From Streptomyces flaveolus (GTDB taxonomy: Bacteria > Actinomycetota > Actinomycetes > Streptomycetales > Streptomycetaceae): a stretch of 64,000 bases of DNA. The notes beneath the pieces were generated by a model. It was not told the DNA's origin. It saw only the letters and a list, made by a program, of their open reading frames with translations, and searched no databases. Shown one piece after another: positions 51,568 to 59,733 of this stretch (positions are counted from its first letter, which is position 1; every line of letters begins with the position of its first letter). The translations under genes and the position numbers were made by a program. The DNA is taken from contig NZ_JNWV01000023.1 in NCBI RefSeq assembly GCF_000716535.1, forward strand, positions 160,531 to 224,530, read 5' to 3'.

Positions 51568-54500
51568 TCAGTGTTCCGGGCAGGCGGAGGCGACGGGCTC
51601 GGGCTCGCCGGGGAGCAGGGCGCGGCGGGTCGCCGGGTCCGTCGCCCGGTCCAGGCGGCAGATCTGGGCGAGCCGGGCTCCGGTGTCGAGGTTCCACAGG
51701 CGTACCGTGCCGTCGGTTCCGCTGCTCGCCACCGTCCGCCCGTCGGGTGCGAAGGTCACGCCCCACACGGCGTCGGTGTGCCCGGTGAGCGTGGCCCACA
51801 GCCGTCGTCCGGGCACGTCCCACAGCCGCACCGTGCGGTCGGTGCCGCTGCTGGCGAGCAGCCGGCCGTCCGGTGAGAACGCCAGGCCGCGCACCGAACC
51901 GGTGTGGCCCGTCAGGGAGTCGAGGAGCCGGTGCCGTGCCACGTCCCAGAGCCGTACGGTGCCGTCGTTGCCGGAGCTGGCGAGGGTGCGGCCGTCGGGG
52001 CTGAAGGCGACGCTGCGGACGGCGCCGGTGTGGCCGGTGAGGTCGGCCAGCGGACGGTGGGTGCCCGCGTCCCACAGACGGACCGTCAGGTCGTCGCCGG
52101 CGCTGGCCAGGACGCGCCCGTCGGGGCTGAAGGCGACGTCGTTGACGTAGTCGGTGTGGCCGGTGAGGACGGCGGGCCGGTGGTGACCGGTGACGTCCTG
52201 GAGGCGCAGGGTGCGGTCGGCGCCCGCGGAGGCGAGGGTGCGGCCGTCGGGCGCGAACGCCACCGCGAACACGGCTCCCTGGTGGCCGCCGGGCAGGGTG
52301 CGCGGGCGGCGGGCGGCCAGGTCCCACAGCGTCACCGTGCCGTCGGAGCCGGCCGAGGCGAGGGCGGTGCCGTCCGGGGCGAACGCCACGGTGGTGACGC
52401 TGCCGTGGGGTGCCGTCAGCGTCACGGGGGTGCCGCGGCGCCGGGCCGGGTCCCACAGCCGTACGGTGTGGTCGGCGTCCGCGGTGGCCAGCAGCCGCCC
52501 GTCCGGGCGGTAGGCGACGGCGGAGACCTCCGTGAACGGGCGGGCGGCCAGGATGCGGCGGCGCAGGTCCCACAGGACCACGGACTGGTCGAACCCGCCG
52601 GTGGCGAGCAGGGTGCCGGTGCTGTCGACGGCCACGGACATCACGTAGTCGGTGTGTCCGGTGAGGGTGGTGACGAGCCGGCCGGCACGGACGTCCCAGA
52701 GCCTGGTGGTGCCGTCCCCGCTCGCGCTGATCACGGTGGTGCCGTCGGGGGTGTAGGCGACGGCGTTGACGTCGTCGCTGTGTCCGGTGAGCGTCGCGGT
52801 GAGCCGGCGGCGGCCGACGTCCCACAGCCTGACCGTGCGGTCCACTCCCCCACTGGCCAGGCCGTGGCCGTCGGGGGCGAACGCCAGGCCGAGCACGCCG
52901 TCGGTGTGACCGCGCAGGACGGCCAGTCGCTCGCCCCGGCCGGGGTCCCACAGCCGTACGGTCCGGTCGGTGCCGGCCGAGGCGAGCGTCCTGCCGTCCG
53001 GGGCGAACGCGAGCGCGTCGACCTGGCCGGAGTGTCCGGTGAGGCGGGCCGTCCGGCGCGGGCTCCCGGCGGTGTCCCAGAGCTGGACGGCTCCGTCGGC
53101 GGCGGCCACGGCCAGGGTGTGGCCGCGCGGGTCGAAGGCGACCGCGCGGGCCGCGCCGGTGCCCGGGAGGAGGCTGGTGCGGCCGGGGCGGCCCGGTGAC
53201 CACAGCCGTACCGGTCCGCCGGTCGACGTGACGGCGAGGGTACGGCCGTCCGGGCCGAAGGCGAGGGCGCGGATCCGGCCGGGGACGGCGAGCGTCGCGG
53301 TCGTGCGGCGGTCGGTCAGGCGCCGCAGCCGGACCGTGCCGTCCGAGCTGCCGGTGGCCAGCGATCGTCCGCCGGGCGCGAAGGCGACCGTGTTGACCGG
53401 TCCGCGGTGGCCGCCGAGCCGTGCCGCGAACGGTTCGGCCTGGGTGCTCAGCAGGGCGCCGCGGGTCATGGCGGTGGGTTCGGTGCGGTAGGCCTCGGCG
53501 GCGAGCAGCATGGAGGCCTCGGGGCGGCCGCCGGCGAGCAGGGTGGACCGGACGGCGAGGGCCTGGGAGCGGGCGAGGCGTTCCTGGGCGAGCGCGTCGG
53601 CGCGTTGCCGGTGGGCGACGCCGCCGGCGGCCAGGGCGCAGCCGAGCAGGACGACGAGGGCGGCCACCATCGTCTGCCGCAGCCGGGTCTGACGTCGTGC
53701 CTGACGCCGCCGGGCTTCCTCCTCCGCCTCGCCGGCGCGCAGGAACGCCTCTTCGACGGGGTCCGGCGGGCCGAGGCCGTCCGGCTCCTCGGCCCAGGAC
53801 CGTACGGTGTCCAGTCGTGTGCCGCGGTAGAGCGCCGACGGGTCGCGGCCCTCGCGTTCCCACGCGGCGGCGGCGAGGGCGAGTTGCTGGCGGGCGAGCA
53901 GGCCGGCCCGGTCGGCGCTGATCCACTCCCGCAGCCGGGGCCAGCTGTGCAGCAGGGCCTCGTGCGTGATCTCGACGGTGTCGCTGTCGACGGTGACGAG
54001 CCGGGCGCGGACGAAGACGTCGAGCGCGGTGTCGGCGCCCTCGGCGCCGGCCAGTTGCGTCATGAGGGCGGCACGGCCGACCCGGCGGCGGGTGGCGCCG
54101 GTGCCGTCGGAGACCTGCACCAGCCGGGACAGGATGCGCCGGATGGTCCGCTGCTCGGCGGGGTAGAGCTGGGCGAAGGCGTCCTCGGCGGTGCGGGCCA
54201 CGGCTCCCTGGATGCCGCCCGTGCTCTCGTACCCGGCGACGGTCAGCGTGTCCGTCTCGCGGTGCCGCCAAGTGGCCAGCAGGGCGTGGGAGATGAGGGG
54301 GAGCGCGCCGGAGGGGACGGCTTGCGCGCCGGGTGCGCCGGTCAGTCCGGCGTCCCGCAGCAGCAGCGGGACCAGGCCGGGTTCCAGGGTGACACCGGCG
54401 AGTTCGGCGGGGCGGGTGATGGACTCGGTCAGCTCCGCCGTGGTCATCGGAGGCAGGACGTGGAGGCCTTCGGTGAAGACGGGGGCGAGTTCCGGCAGGT

Positions 54501-55464
54501 CGAGACATCGGCCGGAGAAGTCGGCGCGCAGGCCGAGGACGACCACCGCGGGATCGTGGCCGGGGGACGGCGCGGGCGCGGCGAGCGCGCACAGCACGCG
54601 GGCGAAGGTACGGCGCTGTGTCTGGTCGGCGCAGAGGGTGAACAGTTCCTCCAACTGGTCGACGAGCAGCACGAGCCGGGGCGGTGGGGGTGGCCGGCGT
54701 CCGGCCGGGGCCGTGTCCGCGCGGGTCCGGACGGCGGTGAGCAGGGTCTCGGGCCGCTCGCCCAGCCGTTCGGCGGTGAGGTCCAGGTCGCCGCCGAGGA
54801 CCTTGGCGGTGCGTTCCAGCAGCTCGTCCAACGGGTGGGCGGTCGGTGTGCAGGTGACGACCGGCCAGCGGTCGGCACCCGCCATCGGGAAGCCGCCGGG
54901 CCGCCGGAGAGCGGGCACGAGACCGGCGTTGAGCAGGGACGACTTGCCGGCGCCCGAGGGGGCGACGAGCAGCAGCGGCCCCTCGCCGACCCTGCCGAAG
55001 ACCCGCTCCACGAGCGCCGCCGTGGCCCGCTCCCGGCCGAAGAAGCGGCCGGCGTCCTGCGTGGTGAACGGCGACAGGCCCGGGTAGGGGCAGGCGGGGC
55101 CGGTGTCATCGGGTGCGCGGCCGGTGACGGCGGGGACGCGGCCGATCGCATCGGCGGCGCCGGGTTCCGCCGTGCGCGGTGATGCCACCAGGCGCAGCAA
55201 CTCGCCGTCGGCGCGCAGGATCTGGTCGCAGCGGCGGGCGACGTCGACGGTGGCGCGCTTCGCGCCGGTCTCGATCTTGCTCAAGTACCCCTTGCTGTAG
55301 TGGGTCTGTCTGGCCAGGTCGGCGAGCGACAGACCGCGCTGCTGCCTCAGTCGGCGTAGTTGTGCGGGGAAGGACGGTGTGGTCGGCACCGTCCGCTCCC
55401 CGTCGTTCTCGTTCCGGTTGCCGGTGTCGGCTCCCTCGTGCGGCTCCCCCAAGGCGTCCCCCAT
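51568..55464 (-). CDS. HTH-STAND NTPase-WD40 protein
   Basis: A 1298-aa protein. An XRE-type HTH (about 32-85; LRRLRQQRGLSLADLARQ) is followed by an nSTAND1-type NTPase (about 125-560) with CPYPGLSPFTTQDAGRFFGRE, Walker A APSGAGKSSLLNAG near 170 and LVLLVDQLEELFT as Walker B. One transmembrane segment lies near 615 (TMVAALVVLLGCALAAGG). Fourteen WD40 repeats then run to the C-terminus, most with GHxxxVxxVAFxPDGRxLASxxxDxTVRLWD, enough for two seven-bladed propellers. STAND proteins act as ligand-gated switches in development, stress or defence. No effector domain is visible apart from the HTH. The first in-frame ATG was used. Confidence 0.9.
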   Translation of the reverse strand: MGDALGEPHEGADTGNRNENDGERTVPTTPSFPAQLRRLRQQRGLSLADLARQTHYSKGYLSKIETGAKRATVDVARRCDQILRADGELLRLVASPRTAEPGAADAIGRVPAVTGRAPDDTGPACPYPGLSPFTTQDAGRFFGRERATAALVERVFGRVGEGPLLLVAPSGAGKSSLLNAGLVPALRRPGGFPMAGADRWPVVTCTPTAHPLDELLERTAKVLGGDLDLTAERLGERPETLLTAVRTRADTAPAGRRPPPPPRLVLLVDQLEELFTLCADQTQRRTFARVLCALAAPAPSPGHDPAVVVLGLRADFSGRCLDLPELAPVFTEGLHVLPPMTTAELTESITRPAELAGVTLEPGLVPLLLRDAGLTGAPGAQAVPSGALPLISHALLATWRHRETDTLTVAGYESTGGIQGAVARTAEDAFAQLYPAEQRTIRRILSRLVQVSDGTGATRRRVGRAALMTQLAGAEGADTALDVFVRARLVTVDSDTVEITHEALLHSWPRLREWISADRAGLLARQQLALAAAAWEREGRDPSALYRGTRLDTVRSWAEEPDGLGPPDPVEEAFLRAGEAEEEARRRQARRQTRLRQTMVAALVVLLGCALAAGGVAHRQRADALAQERLARSQALAVRSTLLAGGRPEASMLLAAEAYRTEPTAMTRGALLSTQAEPFAARLGGHRGPVNTVAFAPGGRSLATGSSDGTVRLRRLTDRRTTATLAVPGRIRALAFGPDGRTLAVTSTGGPVRLWSPGRPGRTSLLPGTGAARAVAFDPRGHTLAVAAADGAVQLWDTAGSPRRTARLTGHSGQVDALAFAPDGRTLASAGTDRTVRLWDPGRGERLAVLRGHTDGVLGLAFAPDGHGLASGGVDRTVRLWDVGRRRLTATLTGHSDDVNAVAYTPDGTTVISASGDGTTRLWDVRAGRLVTTLTGHTDYVMSVAVDSTGTLLATGGFDQSVVLWDLRRRILAARPFTEVSAVAYRPDGRLLATADADHTVRLWDPARRRGTPVTLTAPHGSVTTVAFAPDGTALASAGSDGTVTLWDLAARRPRTLPGGHQGAVFAVAFAPDGRTLASAGADRTLRLQDVTGHHRPAVLTGHTDYVNDVAFSPDGRVLASAGDDLTVRLWDAGTHRPLADLTGHTGAVRSVAFSPDGRTLASSGNDGTVRLWDVARHRLLDSLTGHTGSVRGLAFSPDGRLLASSGTDRTVRLWDVPGRRLWATLTGHTDAVWGVTFAPDGRTVASSGTDGTVRLWNLDTGARLAQICRLDRATDPATRRALLPGEPEPVASACPEH

Positions 55465-55558
55465 GGCAAGCGTGCCCAGGCCGTGAGACGGCGGGAGCCC
55501 AGGCTACTGCCGGGGTGTGACAGGTGGCCCAGCCATGTGTGCGGACTGGCCGAAAACG

Positions 55559-55592
55559 AGCTTCCGGAACCGCGGGCGCGGTTCCGGAAGCT
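55559..55592 (-). terminator. Hairpin terminator after the I36-type gene
   Basis: A near-perfect 16-bp stem (AGCTTCCGGAACCGCG and its complement) with a tight loop, about 97 bases after the stop of the I36-type gene on the minus strand. In that direction it is followed by a short T-run (CGTTTTC). Confidence 0.75.
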
Positions 55593-55688
55593 TCCCCCGT
55601 GTGTTGCCCGGTCAGCCGTGGGTGGAGCGACGGCGGGCCGGGGTCCGTGGCCTCGCGCGCCGGTCGTCGCCGGACGGCCGGCTCCGGG

Positions 55689-56057
55689 TCACGGCCGGTA
55701 GAGGACGATGGAGTTGATCGGCGTGAGGTCGGCGTAGACGCCGGTCCCCGCGGGGATGCGGTCGCCGCAGCCGGTGCCGTTGTAGCCCGTGCACAGGCTC
55801 GCGGTCGCGCCGCCGTACTGGTTGTTGAGGACCCAGTGCCAGCCGACCTGGTTGCGGAGGTTGTGCGGTCCGTAGCTGTAGAGGGCCAGGCTCGGCGACT
55901 GCGCCGGGTCCTGGTTCTGCGGGTAGACGCACACCGCCCCGTCCGGGCAGCCGGCCCAGGGGTCGGCGGCCGGCTCGGCGTGGGCCGCGCCGCTCACCGC
56001 CAGCACCGCCGCCGCGGCGGTCGCGAACGCGGCGGCTCCGCGAATCATCTTGCGCAT
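55689..56057 (-). CDS. Secreted peptidase-inhibitor-type protein (family I36-like)
   Basis: A 122-aa exported protein with AAGGGGGA before ATG 56057. The signal peptide ends HAEPA (about 30). The mature part holds GCPDGAVCVYPQNQ, then NQVGWHWVLNNQYGGATASLC and a C-terminal INSIVLYRP. This is the small beta/gamma-crystallin-like layout of the I36 inhibitor family (SMI-type). Four cysteines suggest two disulfides. Inhibition of a metalloprotease is inferred from the family only. Confidence 0.82.
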   Translation of the reverse strand: MRKMIRGAAAFATAAAAVLAVSGAAHAEPAADPWAGCPDGAVCVYPQNQDPAQSPSLALYSYGPHNLRNQVGWHWVLNNQYGGATASLCTGYNGTGCGDRIPAGTGVYADLTPINSIVLYRP

Positions 56058-56350
56058 GGTTCCCCCTTGCGATTCTCCTGCGTCGTCGCAGGTCGTGCCT
56101 GGTGTTGACGGCATCACGTTCCCGCCCCGGCCGGTCGGGGTCGACGGGTTTCCCGTCGCCCATCGCTTCCGTGGGCGGGAAACCGTGTATGACCAGCGGG
56201 GGGAGGAGCGGTGGGCAACCGTGCTCGCCGGTCGTACACCGGCTCCCGCACCGGCACACTCCCTGGGCGCGGGCTTGTGCGACGAGGTCCCGGGCTGGTG
56301 GCCCCGGCGGATTCCGAAAGGCCGCTCAGCGGCTTCCCCGGCGGCATTGG

Positions 56351-56434
56351 GTTGCCCGAACGGGCAACGGAAGCGCTTTCGCGTGACCGATGTCACGATT
56401 GACCGTGTCCGGCCCCTTTCTTTAACCGGCCGGT
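56351..56434. promoter_or_regulatory. Cluster of three palindromes, one Crp-like
   Basis: GTTGCCCG-AA-CGGGCAAC (56351-56368, perfect), CGTGAC-CGAT-GTCACG (56382-56397, matching the Streptomyces Crp consensus GTG-N6-GNCAC) and ACCGGCCGGT with TTTA/AAA flanks (56425-56434, TetR-operator-like). They lie in the about 770-bp gap between the I36-type gene and the LAL regulator and could serve either. Confidence 0.5.
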
Positions 56435-56508
56435 AAATTAACAGACTGTAAAAGGACGCCTCGCTGGGCCATCCACACAGTAGGGCGAGAGGCCATCCGG
56501 GGCGATGG

Positions 56509-56538
56509 TTGACAACGTTGGACCTGGACAGATAGCGT
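56509..56538 (+). promoter_or_regulatory. Candidate promoter of the LAL regulator
   Basis: TTGACA (56509-56514), an 18-base spacer and TAGCGT (56533-56538). The surrounding 350 bases are AT-rich for this genome. The leader to the ATG would be about 285 bases, long enough for further control. No other promoter-like pair as good was seen nearer the gene. Confidence 0.45.
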
Positions 56539-56828
56539 TTCTGCCTGCTATGGGCACCTAATCTTTATTCGGTACTTACAAGCAAAGACGCGAACATCCG
56601 AGCCAAACTCAGCCATAAAATTGGCCGAAATCATTCGGGTACATCGATGCGATACTCCTCGCCGCCGGTCAGAGGCCATTCTGTCCGAGTCTGGGCCGAC
56701 CCGGCGCGCCGCCTTTGTGACAGTGCCGTCGCATTACAAACTCTCCACTCAACGTCGTACGACGTCGCCTCGCCATGGGGAAACGGGGCGCCACCTCGCT
56801 CGAAAAAATGAATCTAGGGGGAACCTCG

Positions 56829-59618
56829 ATGCACCTTTTCGGCCGTACGCGAGAACTGCAGGCCTTGGGTGAGGCGTTCACTGACAGCGCGCGGGGGAAC
56901 GGCCGTCTCGTGATCATCACGGGTGGCCCCGGATCCGGCAAGACCCAGCTGCTGCATGAATTCCTCACCACGCTGAACAGCACCGGCGCGCGCATACTGA
57001 CCGGTACTGCCGGTTCGGCCGAACGAGATCAGCCGATGAGCCTGGCCGGGCAATTGCTGCGCAACGCCGAGGCGGAGTGCGCGATATCACACCATGCCCC
57101 GTCGGCGGAGCACGCCTCGGCGCACGTCCGACGTCCCGCCGCCCCCGGGCACTGGCCCGTCGGCGCGGCCCCCGACCACGAGACCACGGTCGAAACGCTC
57201 CTGCGTCTCGCCGGTGGCGACCGGCCTCTGGTCATCGCCGTGGACGACGCCCACGCCATGGACCGGGCCTCACTGCAGACGATCGTCCACCTGCTGCACC
57301 GCAGCCGCTTCCGGCGCATGCTCGTGGTGTGCGCCACGTCAGGGCACTTAGGCGAGACCCGCTCGCCCGCGCACACGGAGCTGCTGCGCCAACCGCACCG
57401 ACGCGTACGCCTGGCGCCCCTGTCGGAGGCGAGCGTCGGCGAACTGCTCGCCGCACAGGCCGGCCGGGCCCTGCCCGGACACATCCGCGACGCCTACCAC
57501 CGGGCCACCGCGGGCAGCCCGCTCCTCGTCCACGCCCTGCTGGACGACAGCACCCACTTCGCCCCCGAGATCGGCCCGCCCGTCGCCGGCGCCGCCTACC
57601 GCCAGGCGGTGCTGTCCCTGCTGCACCGCGGCGAGCCCGGCCACGTCGGGGTGGCCCGGGCACTGGCCGCGCTCGGCTCCCTCGCGGCGACCGTCCCCGT
57701 GGGAGAGCTGACCGGCACCACACCGGCCGGCACCCAGGAAGCCGTCGACGCCCTCAACTCCTCGGGCCTGCTGGACGGTCACGTCTTCCGGCACCCGACC
57801 GCCGCCGCCGCGGTGCTGGAGGACATGGACGTCGTCGCCCGCACCCGGCTGCACGGCCGGATCGCCCACCTGCTGTACCGTTCCGGCGCGCCCGTCGTCG
57901 ACGTGGCGCGCAACCTCCGACTCGCGGACCTCGTCCCGGCGGGCTGGGGCGCGGGCATCCTGCGCACCGCCGCGGAACAGGCGCTGGCGGCGGACGACGT
58001 GGAGCGCTGCACCGACTACCTCGGTCTGGTCCTGCGCGACTGCACCGACGAGCGGGAACGCCACGCGCTGTCGGTGGCACTCGCCCGCGCGGAGTGGCGC
58101 ACCAACCCGGCGGCCGCCGCCCCCCACTTGGAGCCGTTGCGCGAGGCCGCGCTCGCCGGCGAACTGAGCATGCGGGACACCGCCACCGTCCTGCGGTACC
58201 TGCTCTGGCAGGGCGACACCGAACTGGCCGCCCAGGCCGTCGCCACCCTCGTCCACGCACAGTCGCCCGCCGACGCCCAGATCGTCGCCGAGGTGGAGTT
58301 CGTCCGGCAGTGGTTCTACGGCGTGGCGCTCCCCGGCAAGGGCTCCCCCGTGGCCGGTCTCGACCCGCGCCGCCGGCAGCCGCACACCGGTGCCGGCGGA
58401 CTGGCCGCCCGGGTGGCCGCGCTGATCGGCGGTGAGGCCACCGACGACTCCGCGGCGGCCGTCGCCCAGGCCCTCCAGGGCCACCAACTGGACCATCTCA
58501 ATCTGGAGTTGGTCGCCATGTCGCTGCTCGCGGTCGCCCACGCGGACCGGCCCGCGATCGCCGCCGAGGCCTGCGACGCGCTGCTCGAGCGCGCCGTCGA
58601 ACGCCGGGCGACGACCTGGCAGGCCCTGCTCGGCAGCATCCGGGCGGAGATCGCCCTGCTCCAGGGGGACGTGACCACCGCGTCGCAGGGCGCGCTCGCC
58701 GCGCTCGGCACCCTGCGCGCCGAGAGCTGGGGGGTTCTCATCGGCCTCCCGCTGTCGACGGCGGTCTCCGCGCACACCGCCATGGGCTCCTACGACGAGG
58801 CCGAGGAACTGCTCAAACAGGACGTGCCCGAACCGATGTTCCGCACCGTGTTCGGCATCCAGTACCTGCGCGCCCGCGGTCACCACTTCCTCGCCACCGA
58901 CCGGCCCTTCGCGGCGCTGGGCGACTTCGAGACCTGCGGACGGCTGCTCCGGGAAGGCAACCCCAGCCTGCAGAAGGGCATTCCCTGGCGGTCCGACCTG
59001 GCCCTGGCCAACCTGCGGATCGGGAAGGCCCGCACCGCCCGGGAGTGGGCCGAGGAACAGCTGCGGCTGCCCGGAGGACACAGTTCCAGGGCCCGGGCGA
59101 TGGCGCTTCGCCTGCTGGCCGCGACCTGCAAGCCGCACCGCCGGGCCTCCCTGCTGCGCGAGTCGATCGACCTGCTCAAGGCGTGCGGCGACCGGTACGC
59201 GCTGGCCCAGGCGTACGCCGACCTGTCCGCGGCGCACTACGAACTCGGCGAGTACGCCCGGGCCCGGCTGGTGGCACGGCAGGCGGCACGGGAGGCCGAG
59301 GCCTGCCGCATCGAGTCACCGGTCGACGCGCACCTGCTGGAGGACCCGGTACGGACCGACGGCGCCGAGTCCGACGCCGGCCCGGCCATCCTGAGCGACG
59401 CGGAGTGCCGGGTCGCCGGACTGGCCGCGCTCGGGTACACCAACCGCGAGATAAGCGCCCGCCTGCACGTCACGATCAGCACGGTGGAGCAGCACCTCAC
59501 CCGGGTCTACCGCAAGCTGAACGTGGCCAACCGTTCGGAGCTGCCGTCGAAGATGCTGGACCACCGCATACCGAAGCTGTCGGACCGCTGGGCCAGCACC
59601 CACTCGTCCGCCGGCTGA
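56829..59618 (+). CDS. LAL (large LuxR-type) pathway regulator with TTA codon
   Basis: A 929-aa regulator. An N-terminal AAA-type ATPase has Walker A GGPGSGKTQ (32-40) and Walker B LVIAVDDAHAMD near 135. A TPR-like helical middle follows, then a C-terminal LuxR HTH (about 855-910; LAALGYTNREISARLHVTISTVEQHL). LAL proteins activate polyketide clusters. Codon 174 is TTA (57348-57350), so translation should depend on the bldA tRNA and be delayed to development. ATG 56829 has AGGGGGA seven bases upstream; an ATG at 56808 is less well placed. It converges with the PKS gene and is probably its pathway-specific activator. Confidence 0.93.
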   Translation: MHLFGRTRELQALGEAFTDSARGNGRLVIITGGPGSGKTQLLHEFLTTLNSTGARILTGTAGSAERDQPMSLAGQLLRNAEAECAISHHAPSAEHASAHVRRPAAPGHWPVGAAPDHETTVETLLRLAGGDRPLVIAVDDAHAMDRASLQTIVHLLHRSRFRRMLVVCATSGHLGETRSPAHTELLRQPHRRVRLAPLSEASVGELLAAQAGRALPGHIRDAYHRATAGSPLLVHALLDDSTHFAPEIGPPVAGAAYRQAVLSLLHRGEPGHVGVARALAALGSLAATVPVGELTGTTPAGTQEAVDALNSSGLLDGHVFRHPTAAAAVLEDMDVVARTRLHGRIAHLLYRSGAPVVDVARNLRLADLVPAGWGAGILRTAAEQALAADDVERCTDYLGLVLRDCTDERERHALSVALARAEWRTNPAAAAPHLEPLREAALAGELSMRDTATVLRYLLWQGDTELAAQAVATLVHAQSPADAQIVAEVEFVRQWFYGVALPGKGSPVAGLDPRRRQPHTGAGGLAARVAALIGGEATDDSAAAVAQALQGHQLDHLNLELVAMSLLAVAHADRPAIAAEACDALLERAVERRATTWQALLGSIRAEIALLQGDVTTASQGALAALGTLRAESWGVLIGLPLSTAVSAHTAMGSYDEAEELLKQDVPEPMFRTVFGIQYLRARGHHFLATDRPFAALGDFETCGRLLREGNPSLQKGIPWRSDLALANLRIGKARTAREWAEEQLRLPGGHSSRARAMALRLLAATCKPHRRASLLRESIDLLKACGDRYALAQAYADLSAAHYELGEYARARLVARQAAREAEACRIESPVDAHLLEDPVRTDGAESDAGPAILSDAECRVAGLAALGYTNREISARLHVTISTVEQHLTRVYRKLNVANRSELPSKMLDHRIPKLSDRWASTHSSAG

Positions 59619-59660
59619 GCCGTCCGGGCGCCTCTCGTCCACGGATCACCGCAACCGAAC

Positions 59661-59694
59661 GCGGCCCCACCGAAGAGATCTCCGGTGGGGCCGC
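59661..59694. terminator. Bidirectional terminator between the LAL and PKS genes
   Basis: A perfect 12-bp stem (GCGGCCCCACCG and its complement) with a ten-base loop, centred between the two convergent stops. It should end both transcripts. Confidence 0.85.
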
Positions 59695-59733
59695 GTCCTG
59701 TCGGGCACGTGCCTTCAGCTCATGCCCTGTGCC

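Noticed and set aside
50966-54592. 1208-aa minus-strand frame rich in Arg/Pro/His
   Set aside because: It is an out-of-frame shadow of the STAND-WD40 and NlpC/P60 genes, with repetitive composition and no domain.
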